Below the pieces are notes generated by a model, which worked only from the letters and a program-made list of their open reading frames with translations, was not told the origin of the DNA and ran no database searches. A DNA stretch of 31,666 nt from Spirogloea muscicola (lineage: Eukaryota; Streptophyta; Zygnematophyceae; Spirogloeales; Spirogloeaceae): contig WELB01000014.1 of the NCBI GenBank assembly GCA_009602725.1, positions 869,255-900,920 on the forward strand. Direction: 5' to 3'. Shown here one piece after another: positions 30,263 through 31,666 of this stretch. Numbering within the stretch: position 1 is the first letter of the stretch; each line of letters opens with the position of its first letter. Made by a program: the position numbers and the translations under genes.

Positions 30263-31506
30263 CTACTGAGGCGCATACGAAGCGAGGCCGGTGACGCGGC
30301 GTAGGTCGAGGATGTTGCGGAAGCCCCAACCAGTGGCACCCTTGGGCACCTCTGGCCGGAAGCCCTCATACAGCTTGTACGCCACTTCACCGATCTCTGT
30401 AGGCGGCCAAGCTGCTGCCAGCTCCTCCATAGCCGCTGCAAGCGCAACTCCACCAAGGCTCAGCCCGTCAATGGACGGGTGTTATTATCACTGGTATCAC
30501 TTCTAGTGTTTACAGCTGAGGGGCAACACGGTCTAGGGATTGGGCCAGCGGCTGTTAGTGGTGGCAACGGTGGTCATGACGTCCGACCTTGGCAGATGAG
30601 GAGGTCAGACTTGAAGGAGCTTTGAAGATAAGCATCGACGTCAGCAGGCGCAATAGGGCGGCCATTGGTCTGCAGCGCCCGCAGGCCGTCCTTGGTGCAG
30701 GCCGCTGGCAGGAGCAGCCCAAAGACCGGGACTTGCTCCATCGGCTGCCATCCCGAGCAGCCAGGGCCGACGCTGCCGGCTGCGCCAAGGCCGAGCCGTG
30801 CGGCCTTGGACTGCGCACAGTTGCTGGCGACGGCGCGCCCGAAGGTGAGAGCCTCGTGCCAGGCATAGCCCTCGGCTGCGGCTACGATGGAGACCCACAG
30901 AGTCAGCACCGGCATGCGGTTGATCACGACCTCTCTGGACAGGTCACTGGGCTGCAGCTTCAGACGCCGCGGCGCGATCGCCGCTGGCAGGCCCTCCTCG
31001 ACCTTGGTCTTGGCCGGCGTCAGGGCTGGCCTGCCAGGCGGCGGGCCCGCTGTGCTAGCTTGCTGGGAGCGCTCCCGCAGCTCGTCCTGCGCGATGACCT
31101 CGTCCCAGAAGGCTGGGTCGTCGAAGAGGCTGTCTTCGTCATCGGCCAAGGCGCTGGACACGCCAGCTTCGGCCTTGACCGCAGCAGTGCTCGAGCTCTC
31201 GACCTCAGAGGAGCTCTTATCGGTCTTATCACCCTCCTCCTGCTTGACGCTGCGAGCCTGACCTGGCGCAGCTCTGGCCACCTTCTGCGGCGGCGTCGGC
31301 GGCGTCAAGTGCGCCGCCGCAGCTTCAGCCCCTGCTTCCGCGCCACCGCCGGCGCCGCCGAGGTCCCCACAAGGCCGCCCGCTGCTGTCCCTGGCTGCAT
31401 TTACGTCGGGCTTGACTGGGCGCCCGCACTGGGCGCCGTCACGGTGGCCAGCAACGTCGGGGGCAGAGCCAGGCAACGGCCGCTTCTGCAGGCCCTCGCG
31501 GCCCAT
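30263..31506 (-). CDS. Uncharacterised conserved protein, two exons
   Basis: Exons 31506-30588 and 30435-30263 (363 residues), joined in phase 1 across a 152-bp intron (donor GTCGG, acceptor TTGCAG). The start is a true ATG (MGREGLQKRP). I do not know a name for the family, but the conserved half has a pattern I associate with small uncharacterised proteins of fungi, bacteria and plants: REVVINRMPVLTLWVSIVAA (191-210), EALTFGRAVASNCAQSKAARLGL, the strand-like GLLLPA, DVDAYLQ, then (exon 2) AAMEELAAAWPP, ending in YKLYEGFRPEVPKGATGWG and FRNILDL. The N-terminal half is disordered and acidic (DDEDSLFDDPAFWDEV about 122-137) with three SUMO-type psi-K-x-E/D motifs: VKPD (Lys32), VKQE (Lys88) and VKAE (Lys111). 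A nuclear role is a guess from this. Its 5' end is 111 bp from a GCC/GGC run at the window edge. Confidence 0.75.
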
Positions 31507-31613
31507 CGCCCTCGCTAAGCGGGCATTACGGACTCTCCACCTCCTGGCAGCCTGCTGCCGTCATAGCGAAGGCTGCTGGTCCCATGACCGGAAGCCATTC
31601 CATGGCGCCGTGA

Positions 31614-31616
<3 letters not shown>

Positions 31617-31666
<50 letters not shown>
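31617..31666. repeat. Pure GGC trinucleotide run at the window edge
   Basis: About 16 uninterrupted GGC units running off the end of the window; true length unknown. It lies about 110 bp upstream of the start codon of the minus-strand gene, so on the transcribed strand it would be a GCC run in the 5' UTR or promoter. Confidence 0.95.

Overview
This is nuclear DNA from a land plant or a close streptophyte alga. The evidence is the gene set: a SAC9-type phosphoinositide phosphatase with a WW domain, a receptor-like cytoplasmic kinase of the RIPK/PBL type, an ATL RING-H2 ligase, a MUR3-like GT47 glycosyltransferase, a plastid-type lysophosphatidic acid acyltransferase (LPAT) and a plant malectin-like ectodomain. 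Genes are split by introns of roughly 100-1,000 bp, and first exons are very GC-rich with CGG/GCC triplet runs. The GT47-A and ATL families are mostly intronless in flowering plants but have introns here, which (inference) fits a seed-free plant or streptophyte alga. The species cannot be fixed from the window.

Layout: (1) ~185-1728, + strand, a malectin-like ectodomain plus one transmembrane segment, with no kinase exons found after it; (2) 3272-4207, - strand, an unrecognised 311-codon ORF; (3) 4840-6220, a graveyard of retrotransposon 3' ends; (4) 6800-14611, - strand, a complete 14-exon SAC9 gene whose model I rebuilt exon by exon (1,633 aa); (5) 15063-15908, an assembly gap, followed by the kinase gene 15909-18081 (+), head-to-head with SAC9; (6) 19198-20612, - strand, plastid-type LPAT in three exons, tail-to-tail with the kinase; (7) 20960-21770, more retrotransposon tails; (8) 23333-24478, - strand, ATL RING-H2 gene in two exons, with a G-box, C-box and RY motif cluster about 600-700 bp upstream; (9) 25450-27290, retrotransposon tails including a broken C-terminal domain inside a 1.07-kb head-to-head inverted repeat; (10) 27508-29825, + strand, MUR3-like GT47 gene in six exons, damaged in the assembly by an N followed by 79 A; (11) 30263-31506, - strand, a two-exon gene of an uncharacterised family; (12) a pure GCC/GGC run at the right edge.

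The genes are ordinary single-gene nuclear neighbours (membrane signalling, phosphoinositide turnover, plastid lipid synthesis, wall polysaccharide galactosylation, ubiquitin ligation) and show no operon-like or cluster logic. The most unusual material is the retrotransposon debris: at least ten fragments sharing a conserved C-terminal peptide and a short 3' hairpin, one as an inverted pair just upstream of the GT47 gene. Two GC-AG introns in the kinase and several assembly scars inside coding exons also merit a second look. I found no RNA genes, CRISPR arrays or complete autonomous mobile elements.
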